Shown: positions 42,390 to 49,858 of the stretch, in pieces | Position numbering within the stretch: position 1 is the first letter of the stretch | Layout: every line of letters begins with the position of its first letter | Assembly: GCA_022567155.1 (NCBI GenBank) | Contig: JADFHN010000023.1 | Span: 1 to 51,178, forward strand | Length of the DNA stretch: 51,178 bases | Source: Bacteroidota bacterium | GTDB taxonomy: Bacteria > Bacteroidota > Bacteroidia > Cytophagales > Cyclobacteriaceae | Direction of reading: 5' to 3' | The notes under the pieces: model-generated | What the model was told of the DNA's origin: nothing | Database searches by the model: none | Seen by the model: the letters and a program-made list of their open reading frames with translations, nothing else | Position numbers and translations under genes: made by a program

Positions 42390-43292
42390 TTATTGATTAA
42401 TAACTTCCACCTGTGTGGCTATTATTTCAATCCCTTCTTTAAATGAATGTGGTTCATAACCAAGCATTTTTCTTGCTTTTTCAATCACAAATCCCGTTTT
42501 CAAGGGCCTTTCAGCCGGTTGTTTAAAAATCGTGGAATCAACTTCTTCAATAAGGTTTTTGTCCAGCCCAAAAAACTCCGCGGTATAACATGCCATCCGG
42601 TAAGGCGTCAGAAAATCTTTACCCGATATATTGAAAATCCCTGCAGCTTTTTTTTCAGCAATCAGGTAGCAACCCATAGCAAGGTCTTCGGCCAGCGTAG
42701 GCGTACGCCACTGATCATTGACTACTTTAATTTTCTTATTCTGGCGAAGGTTGTCCCGCACCCATAGAATAATATTTGACCGGCTCATATCCTGAACTAC
42801 ACCATAAACCAGCACGGTACGAGCAATTGCCCACGAAATTCCGCTCGTTTTAATAACATTTTCAGCTTCAAGCTTCGTGGTGCCATAATAATTTACCGGA
42901 CTGGCGGTTTCATCCTCGGTCAGAGGGCCATGACTGCCGTCAAAGATAAAATCAGTGGACAAGTGTACCATAAATGTATTGTGCATCCCACAAGCTTCAG
43001 AAAGAATCTTTACCGATCTTACATTGGCCTCATGGCATTCCTTCTGATTAAGCTCGCATTGGTCCACATTTGTCATGGCTGCCGTATTGATCAGTACCTC
43101 CGGTTTGAATCCATCAAAGACCGCCGCTACATTTACAGGATCATCTACATCCAACTTTGCATACCGGGCATCTAAATCAAACCTTTTCGGTCCGCGACCG
43201 GTTGCCAGCAGATCATGCTTATGCTCCTTTAGAAACAATGGCACAAGTTTCTGCCCAAGCAGACCGTTAGCCCCTGTTAGCAAAACCCTCAT
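42390..43292 (-). CDS. SDR family NAD(P)-dependent sugar-nucleotide reductase, RmlD-like
   Basis: Short-chain dehydrogenase of the RmlD/dTDP-4-dehydrorhamnose reductase group, 300 aa. N-terminal LLTGANGLLGQKLVPL holds the glycine motif; STDFIFDG and the catalytic NYYGTTKLEAE (Tyr-x3-Lys) are clear, and an ADP-binding LATGRG and RTVLVYG fit the family. Dehydrorhamnose activity is likely only if the rest of the rml pathway is present; it is not in this window. Its ATG overlaps the stop of the PPIase gene by 1 nt, so they are coupled. Confidence 0.88.
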   Translation of the reverse strand: MRVLLTGANGLLGQKLVPLFLKEHKHDLLATGRGPKRFDLDARYAKLDVDDPVNVAAVFDGFKPEVLINTAAMTNVDQCELNQKECHEANVRSVKILSEACGMHNTFMVHLSTDFIFDGSHGPLTEDETASPVNYYGTTKLEAENVIKTSGISWAIARTVLVYGVVQDMSRSNIILWVRDNLRQNKKIKVVNDQWRTPTLAEDLAMGCYLIAEKKAAGIFNISGKDFLTPYRMACYTAEFFGLDKNLIEEVDSTIFKQPAERPLKTGFVIEKARKMLGYEPHSFKEGIEIIATQVEVINQ

Positions 43293-44149
43293 TATTTCTT
43301 CTCAGGATAAGCAAACCCGTAAAGTTCCGTGATCTTCTTTTTTGGTAATTCTTCAACCGTAACGGTTATATAAATATCTTCCAAAGGCTGGCTGGTTCCA
43401 TTAACAGGTTGCCTGGCAATGGCATCAATTACTTCCGATCCCTCCACAACCTGACCAAAAACCGTGTATTCCCAATCCAGATGGGGTGCTCCGCCAACTG
43501 TTTCGTAAGCTGCATACTGTTGCTCCGTATAGGTTTTCTTCGGTATTTTACCGAATTCCGATTCGATAACGCTCAACGATTCATACATTATTTTTTTCAC
43601 GCCTTCGTTGTCATTAGCTTTCTGTAGCTCCATCAGCTTATCCAGTATATTGCGATGCTTACCTTGCTGAAAAAGTTGATTGAGACGCGACACCAGTAGG
43701 TTGTAATAGAAGTCCTCATTGATCTGCTGAAGTTCCGATTTCGGGTATTTTCTGCCCTGCACAATATAGAACTGGGTTCCGGATTTCTTTTCCGGATTCA
43801 CATTGTCGCCGGTTCGGGCCCCTGCCAGCATTCCTTTGGTATGTATCAGGTTGCGCCTGAATTCAGGAGGAATCAACGTATTTACAGGCTCATTAATGCC
43901 GGGCTTTCGATTCACATCGCCACCCTGGATCATGAATCCCTGCATCACCCTGTGAAAAACGGTGTTGTCGTAAGCGCCGCTTTTTGCCATTTCAAGAAAC
44001 GTTTCTTTATGCCCGGGTGTTTCATCGAAGAGTATCACTTTCATATCTCCGTATCTGGTGGAAATGGTGATTACATAGTCTTTTTCAGCACAGCTGCTGA
44101 TCAGCCCGGTTATGACAATAAGAAACACTGTTTTTAGTATTGATTTCAT
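43292..44149 (-). CDS. Cyclophilin-type peptidyl-prolyl isomerase, lipoprotein, with insertion
   Basis: 285 aa; lipoprotein signal MKSILKTVFLIVITGLISSC with lipobox ISSC, so periplasmic and lipid-anchored. Cyclophilin motifs: GDMKVILFDETPGHKETFLE, VFHRVMQGFMIQGGD, SGTQFYIVQG and VFGQVVEGSEVIDAI. Between the third and fourth motifs there is a helical insert of about 85 residues (including NEDFYYNLLVSRLNQLFQQG and KKIMYESLSVIESEFG). It folds proline-containing exported proteins. The gene precedes an RmlD-like gene in an operon with a 1-nt overlap. Confidence 0.93.
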   Translation of the reverse strand: MKSILKTVFLIVITGLISSCAEKDYVITISTRYGDMKVILFDETPGHKETFLEMAKSGAYDNTVFHRVMQGFMIQGGDVNRKPGINEPVNTLIPPEFRRNLIHTKGMLAGARTGDNVNPEKKSGTQFYIVQGRKYPKSELQQINEDFYYNLLVSRLNQLFQQGKHRNILDKLMELQKANDNEGVKKIMYESLSVIESEFGKIPKKTYTEQQYAAYETVGGAPHLDWEYTVFGQVVEGSEVIDAIARQPVNGTSQPLEDIYITVTVEELPKKKITELYGFAYPEKK

Positions 44150-44190
44150 GATATTAGTTAGCTCATATAATTTTTAAATGAATAAATGCA

Positions 44191-45312
44191 TTAATTATTG
44201 AAAATACGGGATATTGAAACCGAAAGATTGAGAAACTTAATCTTTGCGTTTGCATTTCTTTCAAGATGGTAAATGGAGGTGTTGATTTTCTCGTATATCA
44301 TATGAATTTTATCTTCGTTCAATACCTTGCTGAAGTTCTGAACAAACTTTTTTTCTTCTCCTTCCACTCTGCAAAGCGAGTTCGCAACCGTTGCTACCAG
44401 GCTTTCACGCATCATGTTGATTCCATACTGCAATATACTTTTGCGGGCCACTTTGTTCATGGCATGAAATTCATCTGCAAATTGCACCAGCTTCCCCAGG
44501 TCCCTGGCAAAGCACAACCGCATCCATTCCCTGAACCAATCATGCGCATTGTCTTCAATATTTTGGGTAAGGAAAAGCGCATTGTGCAGATCGCCGTCAG
44601 CCAGATTCGACAACCGCGCAGCCCGCACTTCGTCAAGACCGAGCTTTTCAGTCAGGTATAGTATAATTTCATTATCGGAAAACTTGCGTACATGTACGTA
44701 TTGCATGCGGGATGTAATGGTGGCAAGAAGGCTGTCGGGATGATTTGAAACCAGCAGGAAAACCGTACGCCCTGGTGGCTCCTCGAGTATTTTCAACAAT
44801 GCATTAGCCCCTTCCTTGCGCATCAATTCCGGAAGCCAGATAATTTCAACCTTATAATTCTCTTCAAATGCCATCAACGACAAATCTCTTATCACTTCGC
44901 GGCTCTCTTCTACAGATATAAATGCCTGTTTATCCTGGCCTCCGAAAGCTTCGGTCCACTCTTCAACCGTACCATACGGATTATCTGTAATAAATTGTCT
45001 CCACTCCTTCAGGAATACCCTGCTTCGCGCATCCTTACTCTCCACTGTTTTGGTGCCGCAAACCGGAAAAACAAAATGAATATCGGGGTGAATGTGTTTG
45101 AGCGATTTGGAGCATGACGCACACGAACCACAGGGCCCGTCGGATTGCCGGTTCACGCAATTGAGATAGGTAGCAAACGCAATGGCCATGGCAAGATTCG
45201 GACTGCCCGGCTGCCCCGCAAAAAGCTGGGCATGTGCAACCTGGTTTTGATCTGCAGCGGAAATAAGCTGGTCTTTCAGCTCCTGTAATCCCGGTATTTC
45301 TTTAAATAACAT
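44191..45312 (-). CDS. holB: DNA polymerase III subunit delta'
   Basis: Clamp-loader subunit of 373 aa. The zinc-module cysteines Cys52, Cys61, Cys64 and Cys67 are visible in NCVN and PCGSCASC, and HPDIHFVFP and KEGANALLKILEEPPGRTVF (sensor/SRC-like region) are characteristic. The Walker A position (residues 33-41) is GQPGSPNLA without GKT, as expected for a delta' subunit, which does not hydrolyse ATP. It begins 8 nt after the GlmU-like gene and belongs to its operon. Confidence 0.93.
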   Translation of the reverse strand: MLFKEIPGLQELKDQLISAADQNQVAHAQLFAGQPGSPNLAMAIAFATYLNCVNRQSDGPCGSCASCSKSLKHIHPDIHFVFPVCGTKTVESKDARSRVFLKEWRQFITDNPYGTVEEWTEAFGGQDKQAFISVEESREVIRDLSLMAFEENYKVEIIWLPELMRKEGANALLKILEEPPGRTVFLLVSNHPDSLLATITSRMQYVHVRKFSDNEIILYLTEKLGLDEVRAARLSNLADGDLHNALFLTQNIEDNAHDWFREWMRLCFARDLGKLVQFADEFHAMNKVARKSILQYGINMMRESLVATVANSLCRVEGEEKKFVQNFSKVLNEDKIHMIYEKINTSIYHLERNANAKIKFLNLSVSISRIFNN

Positions 45313-45320
45313 TGAAAAAA

Positions 45321-46511
45321 CTAATATTTTCGGAATTCACGTGTAGCCTCAAAGATATAGGAAAGAATTTTTCTGTCCTCATCAGTCAAGGCGATGTGAC
45401 GCCGCTCCATCACCCTTTCGGCAATTTCATAAAACTTTGACAACCGGAAAGAACTAAATCCTGACGGCCCACCCCAGCTGAAAGAGGGGATAAAATTTCG
45501 TGGAAATCCCGAGCCAAAAATATTAGCTCCAACTCCGATAACCGTTCCGGTATTGAACATGGTATTGATCCCGCATTTGGTATGGTCGCCCATGATAAGC
45601 CCGCAAAACTGCAATCCGGTATTTACAAACCGCCGTGAGGTGTAATCCCAGAGTTTGACCTCGGCATAATTATTTTTCAGGTTACTGTTGTTGGAGTCGG
45701 CCCCGATGTTACACCATTCGCCGATTACCGCATTTCCCAGGAATCCTTCATGGCCCTTGTTGCTGTAGCCGAATATCACCACATTGTTTATCTCCCCACC
45801 TGCGCGCGAGTACGGACCGATGGTTGTAGCCGGCCGGATTTTCGCATTCATGTTTACATGCGACCCCTCACAGATTGCAACCGGACCGCGCAATATGGCC
45901 CCCTCCTGGATCAGCACATTTTTACCAATATATACCGGACCTCCTTCGGCATTAATGATCGCAGCTTTTATGGATACTCCTTCTTCCAGAAAAATTTGCT
46001 CATTTCCGTACGTCATCGTATAGGGATCTTCAATTGGTGCAGATTTGCGATTTCGGGTAAGCAAATTAAAATCAAGCCGAAGTTGTTCGTCGTTTTCCTC
46101 GAATATCTTCCACAGACGGTCAACGACCGTAATCTTTCCCGCATAATCCGTTTGTTGTTTCCATGTATGCAGAAAAGGATATGCCGTACTAATTTTTCCA
46201 CTGGTTCTTCCGGCTATCAGTTTGCCTTCGTTAAACAGCGCCTGCCCTTTTTCCAACCCCTTTACGACCTTCAGCAAATCTTCTGAGGGGCAAACAGCCC
46301 CATTAATCAGAATGTTATCATGTGTGTTTTTAATGCTGAATTTACCGCTCAGGTACTTATCGGTAAGAAAAGAGCCTGTCAGATTTAAATAATGCTCCCA
46401 TTTTTCTACAATCGTAAGTATTCCTACCCGCATAAGGGATACAGGCCGGGTAAAAGTGAGTGGAAGCAGATGCGGCCTGGCTTCCGGATCGTCAAAAAGG
46501 ATAAGGTTCAT
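45321..46511 (-). CDS. GlmU-family putative sugar nucleotidyltransferase with left-handed beta-helix
   Basis: 396-aa protein of the GlmU-related group common in Bacteroidota. The N-terminal part (MNLILFDDPEARPHLLPLTF, TRPVSLMRVGILTIVEKW) is like a nucleotidyltransferase domain but lacks the full GxGxRM loop. The C-terminal part has hexapeptide repeats (VYIGKNVLIQEGAILRGPVA, ATTIGPYSRAGGE, GVGANIFGSG) forming a left-handed beta-helix. Exact substrate unknown; possibly sugar-phosphate binding. Start Met 46511. A terminator for rpmE2 lies in its upstream region, so it probably has a separate promoter not identified. Confidence 0.85.
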   Translation of the reverse strand: MNLILFDDPEARPHLLPLTFTRPVSLMRVGILTIVEKWEHYLNLTGSFLTDKYLSGKFSIKNTHDNILINGAVCPSEDLLKVVKGLEKGQALFNEGKLIAGRTSGKISTAYPFLHTWKQQTDYAGKITVVDRLWKIFEENDEQLRLDFNLLTRNRKSAPIEDPYTMTYGNEQIFLEEGVSIKAAIINAEGGPVYIGKNVLIQEGAILRGPVAICEGSHVNMNAKIRPATTIGPYSRAGGEINNVVIFGYSNKGHEGFLGNAVIGEWCNIGADSNNSNLKNNYAEVKLWDYTSRRFVNTGLQFCGLIMGDHTKCGINTMFNTGTVIGVGANIFGSGFPRNFIPSFSWGGPSGFSSFRLSKFYEIAERVMERRHIALTDEDRKILSYIFEATREFRKY

Positions 46512-46526
46512 GAGGTAAAAATAAAA

Positions 46527-46556
46527 AAGTCTCCCGGATAACCATCAGAGAGACTT
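46527..46556 (-). terminator. Intrinsic terminator of rpmE2
   Basis: On the minus strand AAGTCTC and GAGACTT (46556-46550 and 46533-46527) form the stem around a 16-nt loop, followed by a T-run (TTTTTTATTTTT) toward 46511. It lies 22 nt past the rpmE2 stop and immediately before the next gene's start. Confidence 0.75.
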
Positions 46557-46578
46557 GTCGAAGTTACTAATAATTTCT

Positions 46579-46827
46579 TTACTTATCTTTCCGGTATCTT
46601 CTGTTAAATTTCTCAACACGCCCTGCGGTATCCACAAATATTTTCTTACCTGTGTAGAACGGGTGCGAAGCTGAGCTTACTTCGATCTTAATCAGCGGAT
46701 ACTCATTACCGTCTTCCCACTTTATCTTTTCTGTTGAGTTCATGGTAGAACGCGTAATAAACATAAAATCACTCTGTATGTCCTGAAAGACCACCTGCCT
46801 GTATTCCGGATGGATATCTTTTTTCAT
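46579..46827 (-). CDS. rpmE2: Large ribosomal subunit protein bL31, type B (zinc-free)
   Basis: 82-aa ribosomal protein starting [20 protein letters not shown], with [28 protein letters not shown] typical of the C-terminal part. It has no CxxC cysteines, the feature separating zinc-independent type B from type A. In Bacteroidota this is the usual L31. It has its own consensus promoter upstream and terminator downstream. Confidence 0.96.
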   Translation of the reverse strand: MKKDIHPEYRQVVFQDIQSDFMFITRSTMNSTEKIKWEDGNEYPLIKIEVSSASHPFYTGKKIFVDTAGRVEKFNRRYRKDK

Positions 46828-46865
46828 TTTTTATCCCTTTAAACGTATATTTTTAAAACGAGGCA

Positions 46866-46895
46866 CAAAGGTAGATAAAATAACATTTTTTACAA
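46866..46895 (-). promoter_or_regulatory. Promoter of rpmE2
   Basis: On the minus strand TTTG (TTG 46895-46893) followed after 19 nt by TACCTTTG (46873-46866), an exact consensus. The start codon is 39 nt downstream of the box. Confidence 0.75.
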
Positions 46896-46928
46896 AGTAA
46901 CTAATGGTAATAGTAATTTAAAGATTTC

Positions 46929-47400
46929 ATGCCCGGATGGACAAACTATTTCCGGTTTTGTGCGATGCATGACTCAAAATCGCTAAAACACCATACCTTT
47001 CCCTGGTCGCAGGGACGCCCTACGACCAATTGCCAGTCACATCTCGTTTTTCCTGATGCACCGCCTGTAACTTGCGCGGAAGTCCGCCTGCGGAACGGGC
47101 AGGTTACCTGCCCGCCCATATTTCGCCGAAGGGTGGCAGACGGGCTTCCGTGCCAATAATAATGAAACTTGCTTCGCTCAGACATTATAATTTTTGACCA
47201 TTCCGCTCCTCAAATCTCCAGTCTATCAAATTTTAAACCCAAAATTGTCAATAGGATTGACAATTTTGCCCTATGAGCAGACGAAAGTCATTGATAAACA
47301 ATGACTTCATCTGGGATAACCCAGGCATCCCGCCTTGGCGGGATCGCCTGCACTTCGTGCAAAAAGTTCTAATGAACTTTTTTGGTTAAAGGCCGTTCTT
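46929..47400. repeat. Cluster of palindromes and hairpins in a 698-bp gene-free region
   Basis: The region 46828-47525 holds no convincing gene. Elements include a hairpin GGTCG...CGACC followed by TTGCCAG (47001-47036), CGGGCAGGT-T-ACCTGCCCG (47096-47114), AAAATTGTCA/TGACAATTTT (47241-47250 and 47258-47267), AAGTCATTG/CAATGACTT (47285-47307), CTGGG/CCCAG (47311-47324), ATCCCGCC-TT-GGCGGGAT (47327-47344), GCAC/GTGC (47350-47360), and AAAAAGTTC/GAACTTTTT (47361-47382), the last with T-runs in both directions. The last hairpin could terminate serC-serA on the minus strand. ORFs drawn here are translated palindromes. Confidence 0.75.
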
Positions 47401-47525
47401 CTTTTTTAATCCAGTATATGCTACGCAAATGGAACGCTTTGTGCTAAGCTAAAATCGCACCAGGGCGTCTCATATTAAAGAGTGTACTATTCATGAGAAT
47501 CTTCTAAGAGGCGTTCTATGTGAGG

Positions 47526-48455
47526 CTATCCATTCACCTGGAACGTACGGTCATCGTCTTTAAAGAACCGGATGATCTGAGTTACAGATGCCACACCGGC
47601 ATTAATATTTGCTTCGGCCGTCTGCGCGCCCATTTTATTAGTAGTAAACAGGGTTCTTTTACCATACTTACTGTTTATCTCATCAACACAATCGGGCTTA
47701 ATATCAGAAACATAAAGAAAACGGGGGCTCTCTTCCATCCATTTCAGCAGCCCTGCCTCATCAATAAGTTCTTTTCGCGCTGTGTTAATTAACAAAACTC
47801 CCTCTTTGGTTTTTGACAACAGCTTGTAATCAATGCATTTGATGGTCTCTTCATTTGCAGGAATATTGATTGAAATAAAATCGCATGTGCTGTACAATTC
47901 TTCAGCGCTTTTGCAATAATTTACGCCATCCTGTTCCACAACGGCTTTTGAAAGGTAGAGGTCATACGCGTACGTTTTCATGCTAAACCCTTTGGCAATA
48001 ATTGCCATACACTTACCTATGTTCCCATAGCCGTGCATTCCTATACGCTTGTATTGAAGCTCCGTACCCGGTGTGCCGTCATACTTGTTTCGTATCAGTC
48101 CCAGCATCATACCAAATGCAAGTTCCGCCACGGCATTGGCATTCTGCCCGGGTGTATTCATCACCACAATTCTCTTTTCTGACGCCTTGTCCAGGTCAAT
48201 ATTATCAAATCCTGATCCAGCCCGGACAATGATTTTCAGATTTTTTGAGGCGTCAATCACCTCGGCTGTCACCTTATCACTTCTGACAATAAGCGCATCC
48301 ACCATTTCAACTGCTTTCAGCAGGGTGGATTTATCGTTATATGCTTCAAGCAGTTCGAGGTGATAGCCACCTGCATTTTCTATTTTTTTTCTGATCTTAT
48401 CAATGGCCTCTCCGGCAAAAGGTTTTTCAGTGGCAATTAAAATTGTCTTACTCAT
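47526..48455 (-). CDS. serA: D-3-phosphoglycerate dehydrogenase, short (type III) form
   Basis: First step of serine synthesis: NAD-dependent oxidation of 3-phosphoglycerate. 309 aa, with no ACT or ASB domain, so it is the minimal form. IVRAGSGFDNIDL, the Rossmann motif MHGYGNIGKCM (140-150), and INTARKELIDE (Arg227) are visible. The acid-base His of the usual PHIGA motif is replaced by Lys274 in FTTNKMGAQTAEA. This His-to-Lys change is described for the type III K variants such as that of Entamoeba. Feedback by serine through ACT is not possible here. It is 9 nt downstream of serC. Confidence 0.92.
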   Translation of the reverse strand: MSKTILIATEKPFAGEAIDKIRKKIENAGGYHLELLEAYNDKSTLLKAVEMVDALIVRSDKVTAEVIDASKNLKIIVRAGSGFDNIDLDKASEKRIVVMNTPGQNANAVAELAFGMMLGLIRNKYDGTPGTELQYKRIGMHGYGNIGKCMAIIAKGFSMKTYAYDLYLSKAVVEQDGVNYCKSAEELYSTCDFISINIPANEETIKCIDYKLLSKTKEGVLLINTARKELIDEAGLLKWMEESPRFLYVSDIKPDCVDEINSKYGKRTLFTTNKMGAQTAEANINAGVASVTQIIRFFKDDDRTFQVNG

Positions 48456-48464
48456 GTTTCTTTA

Positions 48465-49547
48465 TTACGCATTTTCAGAATCAAACTTTTTAATAAAGGC
48501 GGCAAGTTTCCTGCATCCTTCCAATGGCATGGCATTATAAATACTTGCCCGCATGCCTCCCACACTCCGGTGGCCTTTTAGTGTCAGCAAACCATTTTGT
48601 TCTGCTTCGCTAAGAAACCTGCTGTTGATTTCTTCTGAATCGGCGAAAAAAGGAATATTCATAAGTGAACGGTCTTTTTCGCTGGCAACATGTGCACAGA
48701 ATATTTTCGAATTATCAATTGCTTCATACACCATCTTTGCTTTCTCCCTGTTTACTTTCTCCATCGCTTCAACTCCACCCTGTTTTTTCAAAAATTCAAA
48801 AACTAGTTTTGCAATATATATCGCATACGTAGGTGGTGTATTAAATAAGGAATTATTATCCGCATATTTTTTATAATCCAGCATGGAAGGGAGATTAGCA
48901 TTTTTCCCAATCATATCATCCCTGACAATAACAACAGTAACTCCGGCAGGCCCTATGTTTTTCTGAGCACCGGCATAAATCAATGCGTAGTCCCGCACAT
49001 CAATAACTTCTGACAATATGCCGGAGGACATATCCGTAATAAGCGGAATATCCGTATCAGGAAGAGCGGTAAACCTGGTGCCATAAATAGTATTGTTGAA
49101 CGTAATATGAATAAAGGCTGCATCTTTCCTGATTTCATACGGATCGATAACAGGAATATAGGAAAATGTTTTGTCCGAAGAATCGGCCACCACCTTAACA
49201 TCGCCCAACTTTTTAGCTTCTGCAATGGCTTTTTTAGACCATGCCCCGGTATTTACATAGTCCATCTTTTTTGATTCGTTCATCAGATTCATCGGGGCCA
49301 TCAAAAACTGCATAGTGGCTCCTCCCTGTAAAAAAAGAATCCGGTAATTATCCGGAATATGCATCAGTTCACGAAGCAAGTGCTGCGCATCATCCATTAT
49401 TTCACTAAACCATACGGATCTGTGGCTCAGTTCCATCACTGACATTCCCGAACCTTTATAGTCCAGCATTTCGCTTGCCGCTTTTGCCAGCACCTGCTCC
49501 GGAAGCATGGCTGGGCCCGGAGAAAAATTGTACACTCTGTTGGTCAT
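48465..49547 (-). CDS. serC: 3-phosphoserine/phosphohydroxythreonine transaminase
   Basis: PLP enzyme of 360 aa, class V aminotransferase, converting 3-phosphohydroxypyruvate to phosphoserine with glutamate. N-terminal YNFSPGPAMLPEQVLAKA is the SerC signature; PLP Lys196 lies in IYAGAQKNIGPAGVTVVIV; SHRS and FLQGGATMQF shape the active site; the C-terminal GHRSVGGMRASIYNAM is typical. It is upstream of serA with 9 bp between, a serC-serA operon covering two consecutive steps. Start Met 49547 has a -7-like box upstream. Confidence 0.95.
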   Translation of the reverse strand: MTNRVYNFSPGPAMLPEQVLAKAASEMLDYKGSGMSVMELSHRSVWFSEIMDDAQHLLRELMHIPDNYRILFLQGGATMQFLMAPMNLMNESKKMDYVNTGAWSKKAIAEAKKLGDVKVVADSSDKTFSYIPVIDPYEIRKDAAFIHITFNNTIYGTRFTALPDTDIPLITDMSSGILSEVIDVRDYALIYAGAQKNIGPAGVTVVIVRDDMIGKNANLPSMLDYKKYADNNSLFNTPPTYAIYIAKLVFEFLKKQGGVEAMEKVNREKAKMVYEAIDNSKIFCAHVASEKDRSLMNIPFFADSEEINSRFLSEAEQNGLLTLKGHRSVGGMRASIYNAMPLEGCRKLAAFIKKFDSENA

Positions 49548-49593
49548 TTGTTTGCTATTTTTTGTTTGGATTGCCTGCTTTTTTTTGAAGGTT

Positions 49594-49601
49594 CAAATCT
49601 A
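49594..49601 (-). promoter_or_regulatory. Candidate -7 box of serC-serA
   Basis: TAGATTTG on the minus strand (49601-49594) fits TAnnTTTG, 46 nt before the serC start. A suitable -33 TTG is not seen. Confidence 0.35.
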
Positions 49602-49678
49602 ATTCAGGCAAATGAATTATTGGCAGTTTGGAAGATGAAATGATACTTTCAGAGTAAAAAATTTTGCAGGTTTCAAAC

Positions 49679-49803
49679 ATCCCCCTAAATCCCCCTTTAG
49701 TAAGGGGGTCTTGTTTAAAATACAGGTCCAGTCTTCTCTAATGGGTGATTATGATGGCGTTTTGGTCCCATTCCCCCTTAGCAAAGGGGGAACAAAAGGG
49801 GGT
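49679..49803. repeat. CCCCCTTT/AAAGGGGG inverted repeat element
   Basis: CCCCCTT (49691-49697) pairs with AAGGGGG (49702-49708), TTCCCCCTT (49771-49779) pairs with AAGGGGGAA (49784-49792), and the ends (CATCCCCCTAAATCCCCC and AAAAGGGGGTTG) are roughly complementary, closing an outer stem of the whole 125-bp segment. It fills much of the 311-bp gap between serC and the GH172 gene; no gene is seen there. It has the look of a small non-coding mobile or structural repeat. Confidence 0.65.
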
Positions 49804-49858
49804 TGTGTACGGAAGATGATGCCCGTGGGGTGAACTTAATTTCCGTTATTGACTATGC

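Noticed and set aside
46929-47185. Two ORFs of about 76-79 codons between rpmE2 and serA
   Set aside because: They run through palindromes and are mirror images of hairpins; composition is Cys/Arg-rich noise and they overlap each other on opposite strands.
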